A stretch of DNA of 64,000 nucleotides from JAEZBP01 sp963832725 (GTDB lineage Bacteria > Myxococcota_A > Polyangia > Polyangiales > Sandaracinaceae): contig CAWHVG010000005.1 of assembly GCA_963832725.1 (NCBI GenBank), forward strand, positions 1,922,001 to 1,986,000. The letters are read 5' to 3'. Below are positions 46,141-56,041 of the stretch, one piece after another. Under the pieces are notes generated by a model that made no database searches, had not been told where the DNA came from, and saw nothing but the letters and a program-made list of their open reading frames with translations. The position numbers and the translations under genes were made by a program. Position 1 is the first letter of the stretch. Each line of letters begins with the position of its first letter.

Positions 46141-47754
46141 CTAGCCGTCGGCGTCGTCTGCCGCGTCCAGGGCCTCCAGTCCTAGATCGAATTGGGTGCC
46201 GAGCGACAGGGCCCGTTCCACGATACGACGCAGCCTAGTCTCCACGATCGAATACTCGTATGCCGGCTTACCACCAGAGTCTCCCTCCGCAGGGCGAGTT
46301 CCAGTGCGATCGACCAGGCCGGCGTCAACCCATCGTTGAATCTTCGCCCGGGCGGACTCTGAGCCGATCCGGAATGTCTCCTGCACGTCCTTGTTGGCAA
46401 ACACTGTCTTCCCCAGTTTCAAAATCTGTTGAAGAACGCCATCATCGAAGCCGTCACGAATCGTTGTCGTGCAATATCGATCGAGACCGCGCTCCACACT
46501 CTCGCCTGGCAACTGTCGATTGGAATCGACCTTGCCATTCTGTACCAGTTCGACGTGCTCTTTCAATACGCTGTCCATAACGCGGATCGCAGCGCGAGGT
46601 GAGCGCATTGCCACATCCACGAGCAAGCGCACTGCCGGAACGAACATGGCCTCATCGTCGCCGGCCGGCTGGCCCTCACCACCAACAAGATCCGATAGTC
46701 TTGGAACACTGCCGTCCGAGAAATAGTCGACCCTTTTGTCGAGCATTTCAACTAGCTGGTGGTTATCCCAGCGAATTTCAACGCTTGGAATCTTGTCGAT
46801 GCGTACCTTGAGTGGACCGTCGGAGTAGTAGGTCCGAACGCGGTCCCACAGAAAGAACCCCCAAGCAAACCCTTCCACCTCAACAAGCTGAACGTTGGAT
46901 AGTAGCGGGTATAAGAGCTTGGCCGTAGACTCCGCGGAGTTGCTAGTCTGCTGGGTTTCATCCGCCTTGTCGACAAGCACTGTAACACCGGAGAAACCGA
47001 ACACGCGACAGAACTCGACCAGCCGCTCCAACGTGCTCCGCTCGTGACCAGCGACTTTCGCCGACAACATCCTGGCCTTTGGCACCATCACTTCTTTTAG
47101 TGCAGGCGCGGCGCCGTCCGACTCGACATCCAGCTTTCTCTTCGCGATTGCAAGAGCAATATGCGCCACTACCTCCGCGAGAGCGGACCAACGCTTCTTC
47201 GCCCACAGACCGGTTTTCGTGGCCACAGAATACTGCAGCAACTGAGCTGCCTTGGACGCCGATATCTTCCGGACTGCCTCGTGCCGCGACAGATAAAACT
47301 CTTCAACAACACCAACACACAGCTTTACTTCGTCGTCGTCGCGCGCGTCGAGGTATACAGCTCGATCTTCTTCCTCTAGGGCGGACAGCCAAAGCAGCAC
47401 CCCCTGCACCACAAGGAAGCCCGCCTGCTGGACCAACCGATCGGTAGTGGCGTTGTTGAGGCTCCCATCGAGTACCCAGCCAAAGTCATCCATCGTAACA
47501 ACGAGTGTCTTCGACTTTCCTGCAGTCCCCGGCCACGCATCACGAGCGACAGCGATACGTGTTGCGCTCTTACCTGCGCCACGTGCGCCAAAAAGCAGAA
47601 ACGAACGACTCTTTGACGCTCTATCGAGGCAGTCGGCGACGTATGGCGGCGCGACCAGATACTTGTCCAAATTTGGTTCGTTCTCCGCCACGTACTCGGC
47701 AAACGGATTGTCGCGCAATCCCAGAGCAAAAAGGGGCGTGCTGTCATTGGTCAC
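46141..47754 (-). CDS. P-loop ATPase with C-terminal winged-helix-like part; lower GC, probably acquired
   Basis: 537 residues from GTG 47754 (GTG 47778 also possible). NPFAEYVAENEP opens, then FLLFGARGAGKSATRIAV (Walker A), TLVVTMDDFGWV, and later FSGVTVLVDKADETQQ (Walker B-like). The last ~110 residues (GSESARAKIQRWVDAGLVDRTG, ETRLRRIVERAL) look like a winged helix. This layout fits the uncharacterised P-loop ATPases often found in defence islands (Sll1717-like). Base composition is visibly lower in GC and richer in Lys/Asn codons than all neighbours, which points to transfer. Confidence 0.65.
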   Translation of the reverse strand: MTNDSTPLFALGLRDNPFAEYVAENEPNLDKYLVAPPYVADCLDRASKSRSFLLFGARGAGKSATRIAVARDAWPGTAGKSKTLVVTMDDFGWVLDGSLNNATTDRLVQQAGFLVVQGVLLWLSALEEEDRAVYLDARDDDEVKLCVGVVEEFYLSRHEAVRKISASKAAQLLQYSVATKTGLWAKKRWSALAEVVAHIALAIAKRKLDVESDGAAPALKEVMVPKARMLSAKVAGHERSTLERLVEFCRVFGFSGVTVLVDKADETQQTSNSAESTAKLLYPLLSNVQLVEVEGFAWGFFLWDRVRTYYSDGPLKVRIDKIPSVEIRWDNHQLVEMLDKRVDYFSDGSVPRLSDLVGGEGQPAGDDEAMFVPAVRLLVDVAMRSPRAAIRVMDSVLKEHVELVQNGKVDSNRQLPGESVERGLDRYCTTTIRDGFDDGVLQQILKLGKTVFANKDVQETFRIGSESARAKIQRWVDAGLVDRTGTRPAEGDSGGKPAYEYSIVETRLRRIVERALSLGTQFDLGLEALDAADDADG

Positions 47755-47977
47755 GAAGAGAACTCCAGCGGATCGCACTCCACACTCCGGAGACCGGTCC
47801 GGTGTTAGGATGCAAGAAACGGCGTCTCAAGTCGAGCGTCCGAGGACATCGCGCTGGCACTCGTGAGGCTGTGACGACAAGCCCGCGTATCGCAGCGGCA
47901 GCCCCCGGTGGTCACTCCGGACCGCTGCTCCGTCGAGTGGGCACGCGGTGGCTGGCACGCGCCCGGCTACCTTCCGC

Positions 47978-48748
47978 TCAGCTCGTCGGATTCGCCTGCG
48001 TCGGGTCCGCCTGCGTGTGGCGGGACCTCCCGTAGAGCGCGTTCAGCTCGAACGCGTTGGCGATGTCGGGCTGGCCCTCGGCTCGGGCGGCTGCGCGGCC
48101 CGCTTTGCGCAGGGTGCGCACGAGCACCGCGCCGACGCCGTCGAGCAGGTTGACGTGCTGGGTCGCTTCCGGGGTTCCGCGCGGGCGGCCCTTCGACGCC
48201 ATCGCGACGTCGAGCGCGGTCGCGGCCGTGGTGACGCGGGTCTGCAGGGAGGTGGCACCGTCGCCCAGGATGGGCGCGACCTGGTCGTTCGCCAGCAGCT
48301 CACCGAGGTTGCCGAGCTGCTTGCTCAGGAGCTTCGCGTCGTGGCCCACGCCCGGCGTGGTCGCCAGCAGGCTGTCGATCTGGTTCACGAGGTCGAGCTT
48401 GCTCTGCTCGAAGAGCTCGTTGCGCGCGGTGAACAGCGCGGTGCGGGCGGCGCGCTTGGCGTTCTTGCCCGCCCGCATGGCGTCGTGCAGCGCGGCGTTG
48501 TTGGTCTTCCTGTCGGCCTTCGCCGCTCCGCGCGCGACCAGCGCCGCGGCGAGAAGCTCGCGCACGTCCTTCATCTTCTGGGTCTGCGACGCCGGCCAGC
48601 CGTAGAACGATAGCTTCGGCGCATACTTGTCCGCGCCGAGGATCGAGAGGTCGAGCTGGCTCAGCACGTCCTCGGAACCGAACTCCTCGCCGATATGGGT
48701 GTAATACCCCTGCGCCTCCGGGCCGATGCTCGCGGGATCGAATGTCAT
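47978..48748 (-). CDS. Hypothetical helical protein, 256 residues
   Basis: MTFDPASIGPEAQGYYTHIG, then long Ala-rich helices (DVRELLAAALVARGAAKADRK; NELFEQSKLDLVNQID). No signal peptide or TM, so cytoplasmic. Looks like a four-helix structural protein; no family recognised. The C-terminus is polar (SRHTQADPTQANPTS). GGGGGCAGAGAA precedes ATG 48748. Confidence 0.65.
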   Translation of the reverse strand: MTFDPASIGPEAQGYYTHIGEEFGSEDVLSQLDLSILGADKYAPKLSFYGWPASQTQKMKDVRELLAAALVARGAAKADRKTNNAALHDAMRAGKNAKRAARTALFTARNELFEQSKLDLVNQIDSLLATTPGVGHDAKLLSKQLGNLGELLANDQVAPILGDGATSLQTRVTTAATALDVAMASKGRPRGTPEATQHVNLLDGVGAVLVRTLRKAGRAAARAEGQPDIANAFELNALYGRSRHTQADPTQANPTS

Positions 48749-49110
48749 TTCTCTGCCCCCATTCTGGTTGGTGTCTTCGAACGGGGGTCATGGTAAGGGC
48801 ATGCCCCTTCCTCGATCAAGGGGATCTGAGACCTCGGCCGATGCCGATGTGTTCGCGCTGGCGCCGCGTCGGGCAGGCCGCGCGCTCGGCCAGCGCCGTC
48901 GAGCCGACCGCGCGACGTCAGGTGACGCTCGATGTGGACTCGCCCTCGCGGCGCATCGGGCGAGCGCGCGGGCGGCCGTCCCCGTCAGTACGCTGAACGG
49001 ACGGCGCTGGAATCGCTCGATCCCTCGCCATCGCATCCTCGACGGCACTTCCGAGGATGCGGCGACACGAGCGCGGCATATCCGATGTGATCGGACCGAA
49101 GGTGGACCAC
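48749..49110. other. Non-coding stretch before the minisatellite
   Basis: Only Arg/Ala-rich shadow frames; no start signals or domains seen. Confidence 0.4.
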
Positions 49111-49785
49111 GGCGCCGGCTCGCTGGATCAGGGCACCGGCTACGGCTGGATCACCGCGCCGGCTAGCTGCATCACCGCGCCGGCTAGGTGAATCGCGGCG
49201 CCGGCTAGGTGCATCACGGCGCCGGCTAGGTGAATCGCGCCGTCGTCTAGGTGGATCACCGCGCCGGCTATGTGGATCACCGCGCCGGCTATGTGGATCA
49301 CGGCGCCGTGCAGGTGAATCGCGCGGCCGTCCAAGAGGATCCCGGCGCCGCCTGGGTGAATGGCGCCGCCGCCTACGTCGATGTCCGCGCCGTCTGGGTG
49401 AATGCCGACGTCGTCGAGGTGAGTGCGGACGCCGATCTAGGTGAATCGCGCCGCCGCCCAGGTGAGTCCCGGCACCGTCCAGGTGAGTCCCGGCACCGTC
49501 CAGGTGGATCCCGGCCGCGTCTAGGTGGATCCCGGCCGCGTCTAGGTGGATCCCGGCCGCGTCTAGGTGGATCCCGGCCGCGTCTAGGTCAGTCGCGTGC
49601 CGTCCAGGTGAGTCCCGGCGGTGTCTAGGTGGATGCCGATGCCGTCGAGGTGAACGCCGGCGCCATCGAGGCGAACGCTGGCGCCGTCGAGGTGGATGCC
49701 GGCGGCGTCTAGGTGTATGCCCGCGCCATCGAGGTGAACGCCGCCGTCGAGGTGGACGCCGGCGCCGTCTAGGTGGATGACATCG
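49111..49785 (+). repeat. 21-bp minisatellite, about 32 degenerate units
   Basis: The unit reads about GCGCCG(T/G)CTAGGTGGATC, with four near-identical copies (CCCGGCCGCGTCTAGGTGGA) at 49510-49590 and drifting copies on both sides. All six frames give 7-residue repeats (minus: HLDAAGI; plus: RPRLGGS), as expected from a 21-bp unit, but no single frame stays open or has a start. I treat it as a repeat array, possibly a decayed heptapeptide-repeat gene. Confidence 0.85.
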
Positions 49786-49907
49786 ACGGCGTCGCGCAGA
49801 GACTTTGCGTGGTCCTGTCTCTTTCACGCTGACGCGTTCCGGTGCGATGCTCAGCCGAGCCCGAGGCACTGCGGAACGGGCCACGGTTCGACGGGAGTGA
49901 GAGACGA

Positions 49908-51528
49908 ATGACCGAGAGCACCGCGTCGATGCCCCTCCGCCATTGCGCCCTCGTGCTGGCCCTGGTGATGACGGCCTGCGATCCCGTCACTTCCTCGGAC
50001 GGAGGTACGACGCTCGACGGCTCGCCGGACACAGGCTCGCTCGATGCAGGCTCACTCGCGGCCGACGCCGGACCGCCTCCCGAGTGCGATCTGGACCCGT
50101 TGAGCCTCCTCGCGGATCCCTACCTGCCAGCTCGCCTCCTGCCGGGCCGCATGCACCTCGCGTCCTCGCGGCAGCCGGAGCCGGTGAGCGGAATGGGGAA
50201 CTTCGATTTCAACAACTTCGCGGCCATCGATGGCTCGCAGCAGGTCCTGATGGACGAGCGCGGGCCTGGCGTCGTGACCCGCCTCTGGTTCACGGGCCGA
50301 CAGCCGGCCGGCCAGGACTACACGGTCATCGACCGCACGATCCTCCACGTCGAGATCGACGGCAGCGAGGTGCCGTGGACCGAGGGCGCCGACGGGATCA
50401 CCATCGGAGAGCTGACTTCGGGGACCGTGCCCGGCTTCCCGCATCCTTGGGTGGCCGATCGCGCGATGGCGACCAACGCCTTCCTCGTCTTCGTGCCCAT
50501 CCCCTTCCAGCACTCGATTCGCCTCTGGATCGAGCCGCCGCCGGGTGTGAACACCCTCTTCTTCTACCAGGTCGATTGGCGCAGCCTGCCGGCGACGGCG
50601 CAGGTTCCCTCGTTCGACGGAAGCGTGAGCGATGCCGAGGCCGCCGCGCTCGATGACGCCACGGCGCTCTGGATGGAGCGCACCTCCGGCGGCGCCGCCA
50701 CCCGGTCCTCGGACGACAGCCTGGCGGCGGGTGAGTCCACGACCCTGACGCTCGACGGCCCGACGACCGTCCGCGCCATCGTGCTCGACGCGATGGACGG
50801 ATCGCTCGACGACCTCGAGGCCGAGCTGGAGGTGGACGGCACGACCGTGGTCTCGGGACCGATCGACCAATGGGGCTTCGCGCAGCCGCCCACGATCGCG
50901 TTCGACACGGCGCTGGCCACCGTGGAGCCCGGCGTCTCGGTCCGCTTCGGCTACCCCTTCCCGGTCCGCGTGTCGGCGCGCCTGACCTTGCGCAACACCG
51001 GCTCCGGCGCCGCTCTCGCTCCGCTCGTCCATCGAGCACGATCCCGGGCCGCCGGACGCGGATCTCGGCGCGCTGCGGATCGACTGCCGGTCCCAGACGT
51101 CGCCCGCCGTGGGCACGAACTTCACCGTCTTCGACGTCAGCGGCCGGCGCGGGCAATACGCGGGGCAAGCGCTGGTGCCCTACAGCAACCTCGACGGCTT
51201 CTGGGCGGGCGCCTGGGCGCTCGAGGGCGACCACGAGGTCTTCCCCGACGACGACGAGATCCTGGGCACCGGGATGGAGGACTACTTCGGCGGCGCCTGG
51301 TACTACCTGCGCGGGCCCTTCGCAGTGCCGCTCAGCGCCTCGTCGGGCCTCACGGCCGCGCCGATCAGCGTCGCCCAGGTGCGACACCTCTTGCTCGGCA
51401 CCATCCCCTTCGAACGGCGCTTCCGCTTCCAGTACGAGACCTTCGTGGAAGGCACCCGCTTCGACTCCTGCGCGATCTGGTACGAGGACACACGGGACAC
51501 GCCCACGCCGACCTGCCCGGGCGGCTGA
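49908..51528 (+). CDS. DUF2961 lipoprotein (frameshifted)
   Basis: Lipobox VMTAC and a short D-x-G-S linker, then the DUF2961 core: a ...GPGVVTRLWFTG loop, a strand-rich middle, and after an indel near 51020 ILGTGMEDYFGGAWYYLRGP, the family signature (G-T-G-x-E-D-Y-F). DUF2961 proteins include difructose-anhydride synthase-type and other glycan-active enzymes, so a surface glycan hydrolase or lyase is plausible. Repaired length ~540 residues. ATG 49908 is the first Met that yields a signal peptide. Confidence 0.85.
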
Positions 51529-51560
51529 GCGCACACGCATGAAGCCCCCGGGGCTCGCGA

Positions 51561-51729
51561 CTACCTCAGATCGACGCACCCGCCGACGACGCGGCCGTCC
51601 TCCGTGACCGTGATAGGAAGGGTCCGCTCGCTCGCAAAAGTCACCTCGTACGAGCCCTCCGCCGTCGAACGGGGGAGGAGCTCAGAGCGGGAGGCGGGGG
51701 TCCGGGTGGAGTCGGGGGAGCGGCGAACG
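51561..51729 (-). other. Short tail-like coding remnant
   Basis: The frame ends EGSYEVTFASERTLPITVTE-x-DGRVVGGC and looks like the last strands of a beta domain, without a start. It may be a displaced 3' end of the neighbouring lipoprotein gene. Confidence 0.25.
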
Positions 51730-52765
51730 TCAGCCGACGAAGTTGCGCGAGCAGGCCCCGCCGCCGCAGGTCGTGGGGCAGAGGGTGAATCCGCACGTCT
51801 GCATCGCGCACGTCCCGCTCGCCCCGGCACCGCAGGTGGCTCCGCAGTCCGCGCCATCGAGGCACAAGATGCTGCAGCTCAGCTCACTGCAGTCGGTGGC
51901 GCAGTGGGAGCCGCTGTCGCACACCACGCCGCAGTCGCCGCCCGCGCAGTCGAAGTTGCAGGTGGCGCCCGCGTCGCATTGCAGGTCGCACTGACCGCTC
52001 GGGCAGCTCACGTTGCAGGTGCTCCCGGCCTCGCAGCTCACGCTGCAGCTCGCGGAGGTGCAACTCAGAATCACAGACGGCGTTGGGCGGGCACACGCAG
52101 TTGCCGTTCGCGTCGCAATCGCCGCCGGAGTCCGGCGCGGGGCGGGACACGCAGCCGATCGTGGGCACGCAGTACGCGTCGGCACCGCACGCGCCGTCAA
52201 TCTCGCCGAAGAGGCAGGCACCGCCCGCGGTACACACCGCGTGCGCGCACGCCGCGGCGGGAGCCGGGCAGTCCGCGTCCGCCGAGCACTCCGGCTCGCA
52301 GGTCTGCGGCGCCTCCTCCACGCAGCTCGGATCGACGCAGTGACCGGCGAGACACGCCGTCTGCGAGGGATCGTCCGCCGAGCCCGGGCAGCTCACGCCC
52401 CGGCAGTCGCGGCCGATCACCACCGTGACCGCGGTGGCGCCGTGCATGCTCACGAGCACCGGGCGCTCGGCCACCGTGACGCCGTGCCGGAGGAGCGCGA
52501 CGCGCAGGTACGCCTGCGAGCCCTCGACGAGGAGCTCGCCGATCCGCACGCCGGCGACGTAGTCCGCGCCGGCCATCGCGTCGTGCCGCTCGAACGAGCC
52601 GGAGGCGTCGTCGTCGAGCAGCTCGAGCCGCACCGCGTCGAACTCGACCTCGGAAACGAGGTCCGTTCGTAGATCGACCACCAAGAGCGAGCCGCTCGTC
52701 GTACACCCGGTCACGAAGAACAACGCCGAGAGCCCACCCACCGCGAGCCGTCTCTTCGAAAGCAT
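51730..52765 (-). CDS. Cys-rich lipoprotein (frameshifted)
   Basis: MLSKRRLAVGGLSALFFVTGC is a clean lipoprotein signal. A beta-rich domain (VEFDAVRLELLDDDASGSFE; GATAVTVVIGRDCRG) is followed by a Cys-rich region (CEPECSADADCPAPAAACAH). After an indel near 52070 the frame continues with about eight C-x-x-x-C units (CNVSCPSGQCDLQCDAGATC; CNFDCAGGDC) to TGA 51730. Such tails occur in many Polyangia surface lipoproteins. TAGAGT lies 5 nt before ATG 52765. Confidence 0.75.
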
Positions 52766-53349
52766 GCGGCACTCTACTCGATCGGGATCGTGACGGCGTG
52801 ACGAGCGGCGAGATGCCAGCGCGGAGGAGATCGCCGAGGGCCACAATGAGCCCACCCGGATGCGACGTCGCCGGGCAGGCCGTGGATGGTGGCTGGGCCG
52901 GCCGGTGCGCTCACACGGCTGCGATCCATCCCGACAGAATGGCCACCATCTGCTCGCTCGGAGCAGCCTGCCGAGTTGCCGACGAAAGAGTGGGAGGCGG
53001 CGCATCTCTCGGCGCGAACGGGCGGCGCGCCGGCCGCTGTCGAGCATCGGGATGGCGCTCTTCCTCGTGCACGGGCAGCTCGCCTTCGTCGCGATCCTCG
53101 ACCGCGCTCTTCGACGCCGCGACGGTCTCGCAGCGCGCCGAGCGGCTCACGCTCGGCACCAGGGCGGCGCCCGGACCAGCTCGACCGCCGCTACGGGTGG
53201 TGATTCGAGCGCCAGCCCGCTCCACGAGGGCCGGGGCAGAGCGTTCGCTCTTTCGTTCGTGCGCCCTCGGTGCTGCTCCGGTCCGCGCGGCGCGAACATG
53301 TGACACTTCGTGGCCGGTGGTGACAGTCGCTGGAGCCAACGGTAGTGGC
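52766..53349. other. ~580 bp without a credible gene
   Basis: Only Arg/Ala-rich shadow frames; ends with the promoter hexamer of the toxin-antitoxin pair. Confidence 0.45.
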
Positions 53350-53355
53350 TATCCT
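53350..53355 (+). promoter_or_regulatory. -10 hexamer (TATCCT), leaderless placement, toxin-antitoxin operon
   Basis: Six nt before ATG 53362; no Shine-Dalgarno between. Confidence 0.5.
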
Positions 53356-53361
53356 TCAAGC

Positions 53362-53598
53362 ATGACCGACGCCGCACGCAAGCTCCTGGACGACGTGATG
53401 GCGCTGCCGGCCCGAGACCGCGCGCGAGTCGCCGCGGCGCTCATCGCGAGCCTCGACGAGGGCGAGGACGAGAGCGCGGAGGCAGCGTGGGCCGCCGAGA
53501 TCGAGAGGCGTGCCGAGCGGGTGCTCGCTGGTGAGAGCGAGGGCCATCCTTGGAGTGAAGTTCGCGAGCGACTCCTCCGGCGGCTTCGGCGGGAGTGA
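53362..53598 (+). CDS. Antitoxin, putative addiction-module (RelB-like) family
   Basis: 78 residues: DAARKLLDDVMALPARDRARVAAALIASLDEGED is the TIGR02574-type helical core, followed by W-x-x-E-I-x-R-R and a basic end. Antitoxins of this type occlude a ParE/RelE partner and repress their own operon. The stop overlaps the toxin start, and TATCCT gives a leaderless promoter. Typical length and order. Confidence 0.8.
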   Translation: MTDAARKLLDDVMALPARDRARVAAALIASLDEGEDESAEAAWAAEIERRAERVLAGESEGHPWSEVRERLLRRLRRE

Positions 53599-53906
53599 TG
53601 CGCAGCCTCGTCATCGAGCCCGAGGCCGAGGACGAGCTCGCCGCCGCGTTGGACTGGTACGACGAGCAGGAGCCCGGGCTCGGCGCCGCGCTGCTCGCCG
53701 AGACGGATGCAGTCCTGAACGGGCTACGACGAGGAGCGCTTCGCGGGACCGGTGTCCCGAGTGTCCGCGCCGAGCTCTCGGTGCGCCGCGTCCTCTTGGC
53801 TCGATTTCCCTATGCGGTCGTGTTCGTCGACCGTGAAGACGAGGTGTACGTGATCGCGTTCGCCCACCAGAGACGACGTCCCGGGTACTGGCGACATCGG
53901 CTCTAG
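53598..53906 (+). CDS. ParE/RelE-superfamily toxin
   Basis: 102 residues. EPEAEDELAAALDWYDEQEPGLGAALL is the ParE-type N-terminal helix pair, and VRRVLLARFPYAVVFVDRED then VIAFAHQRRRPGYW are the C-terminal strands and tail (A-x-x-H-x-x-R-x-P-x-Y-W). ParE toxins inhibit gyrase, RelE-like ones cleave mRNA; the W-containing tail favours the ParE side. ATG 53598 overlaps the antitoxin stop (TGATG); GTG 53595 is an alternative. Confidence 0.85.
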   Translation: MRSLVIEPEAEDELAAALDWYDEQEPGLGAALLAETDAVLNGLRRGALRGTGVPSVRAELSVRRVLLARFPYAVVFVDREDEVYVIAFAHQRRRPGYWRHRL

Positions 53907-54103
53907 ATGTCCTCCGCGGAACGCGCAACACAATCTGGCCGGCTCTCGACGCCGATCTCGGGCGCGAGCCTCCTCGAGGATCCTTTGCATTTCCTGCGGG
54001 GGCGCGCACCCAATCTCGACGCCGATCGCTCGGCCATACCGGTCACGACTTCCGCCTCGGACATCTCGCGCTCATGCCCCCTCACCTCGAGAGGAAGGTC
54101 CGA

Positions 54104-55135
54104 TCAGATGCGGGGCCGCGGCGTCCGGGAGGTCTTCACCACGCGCCAGAGGGCGTCGGCGAACCAGCCGCGCGCGTCCTCGAAGCGACCGACGCACTCG
54201 AACCCGGTGTCACGGGCCAGCGCCTCGACGTCGCTCCGCAGGTACTTGTAGCTGTACTCGGTGTGGACCGGTTCCCAGGCGTCGAACGGGAAGGACTGCT
54301 CGAGCGCGTCGACGCGGACGACCTGCGGCTCCAGGCTGACCAGGTAGCTCTCCATGGCGCCACTGAAGACGTTGTACGTGCCGTAGTGACGGAAGCCGTT
54401 CAGGTCGAAGTCCGCGCCGAGCTCGCTATTCATCCGGCGCAGTAGGTTCAGGTTGAACGCCGCGGTCACTCCGTCTTTGTCGTTGTAGGCGGCGAGGAGG
54501 ACCTCGATGTCCTTCTTCAGGTCGAACCCGACGACGGCGAAGTCGCCGTCCGAGAGTGAGCTCCAGAGCCGCCGCAAGAATGCGCGCGCTTGCACCGCGT
54601 TGAAGTTGCCGATGTTCGAGCCGAGGAAGAGGACCAGGTTGGTCCGCTCATTCTGCTCTTGGCCGAGGTAGCGGACGCCGTCGGCGTACTCGCAGACGAG
54701 CCCGTTCACCCGGATGCCGGGCATCTTCGCGCGGACCGAGGCGACCAGCTCCCGCATCGCGCCTTCGGAGATGTCGATCGGCACGTACACGAAGTCGGCG
54801 CCGGCCTGCCGCAGGTGCTCCAGCAGGATCAGCGTCTTCTTCCCGTCGCCCGCGCCGAGGTCCACGACGTTGAAGGGGCCGCCGCCCGCCACCTGCGCGG
54901 TCAGCGCCTCCGCGTGAGAGCGGAGGATCTCGGCCTCGCAGTCCGTCGGGTAATACTCCGGGAGATCCATGATCTTCTGGAAGTAGTGGCTGCCCGTGTC
55001 GTCGTAGAAGTATTTCGACGAGAGGCGCTTGGGACGCTCCGAGAGGCCGACCAGCACGTCGTAGGCGAAGTCGCGGGTCGGGTCGTGGAGATCGTGGACC
55101 GCTTGCGGCCCGAGGACTTGGTATCCGGCGCTCAT
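54104..55135 (-). CDS. egtD: EgtD-type histidine N-alpha-methyltransferase (Methyltransf_33)
   Basis: 343 residues. RLSSKYFYDDTGSHYFQKIMDLPEYYPTDCE is the family N-terminal signature; VVDLGAGDGKKT binds SAM; LVLFLGSNIGNF and FAVVGFDLKKD follow, and the C-terminus has YLVSLEPQ and TEYSYKY. EgtD makes hercynine, the first step to ergothioneine. No egtB is next to it, so the pathway would need a distant partner, or the enzyme may act on another substrate. GGGGGGAAC precedes ATG 55135. Confidence 0.85.
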   Translation of the reverse strand: MSAGYQVLGPQAVHDLHDPTRDFAYDVLVGLSERPKRLSSKYFYDDTGSHYFQKIMDLPEYYPTDCEAEILRSHAEALTAQVAGGGPFNVVDLGAGDGKKTLILLEHLRQAGADFVYVPIDISEGAMRELVASVRAKMPGIRVNGLVCEYADGVRYLGQEQNERTNLVLFLGSNIGNFNAVQARAFLRRLWSSLSDGDFAVVGFDLKKDIEVLLAAYNDKDGVTAAFNLNLLRRMNSELGADFDLNGFRHYGTYNVFSGAMESYLVSLEPQVVRVDALEQSFPFDAWEPVHTEYSYKYLRSDVEALARDTGFECVGRFEDARGWFADALWRVVKTSRTPRPRI

Positions 55136-55299
55136 GTTCCCCCCGGCTTAGCGCTGACCGCGCGTCACACAACCCCCGAGCGCGGCTGGACACGAGAGTG
55201 CCCGAAGCGAGCGGGCCCGTCGAGCGCGCCGGTGCAGAGGTTCTCACCCGCGCGTCACGCAGCCCACGACCGGCGCTCCCCACCCTGGGCGCTCTCGCC

Positions 55300-55425
55300 G
55301 ACGAGGACGAGGTTCGCCGACGAGGACGAGGTCGCCGACGAGGACGAGGTCCGCCGACGAGGACGAGGTCGCCGACGAGGACGAGGTCCGCCGACGAGGA
55401 CGAGGTCGCCGACGAGGACGAGGTC
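55300..55425 (+). repeat. Tandem GACGAGGACGAGGT repeat with alternating 19- and 18-bp spacing
   Basis: Seven units; every other unit has one extra base (GTCCGCC or GTTCGCC against GTCGCC), giving a 37-bp higher-order period. It lies just ahead of the thioesterase gene. Confidence 0.85.
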
Positions 55426-55471
55426 GCAACCCGACGTTGATGCGCGAACTCGCCGGTGGTAGCAGCGCAAC

Positions 55472-55861
55472 ATGAGCAAGCCGAACACTCACCTCGCGAT
55501 CGACCAGCGGCTCTGTGGCGAGCCCGTGACCCTCGAGCCGGGCCGCGCCGTCGCCCGCTTCGTCGCTACCGAGGAGATGGCCGTCGATGACCAGAAGCTG
55601 GTGCACGGCGGCTTCGTGTTCGGGCTGGCCGACCACGCGGCGATGCTGGCGGTGAACGACCCGCGGGTGGTGCTCGGCCACGCGGACGTCCGCTTCACCG
55701 CGCCGGTCCGGGTCGGCGAGGAGGTCACCGCCACCGCCACGGTCGCCGAGCACAAGGGCAAGAAGCACATCCTCGCTGTCCGCGCGACCGTCGGCGATTG
55801 GGAGGTGCTCAGCGGGACGATGACCGCGTTCGTGCTCGAGAAGCACGTCCTCGAGGGCTGA
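55472..55861 (+). CDS. Hotdog-fold thioesterase (PaaI-like)
   Basis: 129 residues. VHGGFVFGLADHAAMLAVN is the hotdog helix with the usual G-G-x-x-x-x-L-x-D-x-A; VLGHADVRFTAPVRVGEEVTATATV gives the strands. Probably cleaves acyl-CoA or aryl-CoA substrates; specificity is not visible. TAGCAG sits 6 nt before ATG 55472; a repeat array lies upstream. Confidence 0.8.
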   Translation: MSKPNTHLAIDQRLCGEPVTLEPGRAVARFVATEEMAVDDQKLVHGGFVFGLADHAAMLAVNDPRVVLGHADVRFTAPVRVGEEVTATATVAEHKGKKHILAVRATVGDWEVLSGTMTAFVLEKHVLEG

Positions 55862-56041
55862 GCACCGCCACGCGTCGATTCCGCGGCGCTGGCGTCCAGC
55901 CGAGCGAGACGATGCCTCTTGCCGTCGCGCAGCGCTGCGCGGCGGGCGGTCCCGCCGGGCAACGACGAGGGGGGCGGGAGATCGTGCTCTCGGCGCTCGC
56001 GGCGATTCCCGCACGGGCGGAAGGTGTGGTAGCGAGGTGGG

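Noticed and set aside
45930..46185. Plus-strand coding tail with protein-like sequence (RSDLLIVAQIPVGIVHVRLN)
   Set aside because: No start codon in frame near it; it is reached only by run-on from the frameshifted small-gene copy.
49251..49628. 125-codon frame inside the minisatellite as a gene
   Set aside because: Its 7-residue periodicity is forced by the 21-bp repeat; no start signal and no continuity beyond the array.
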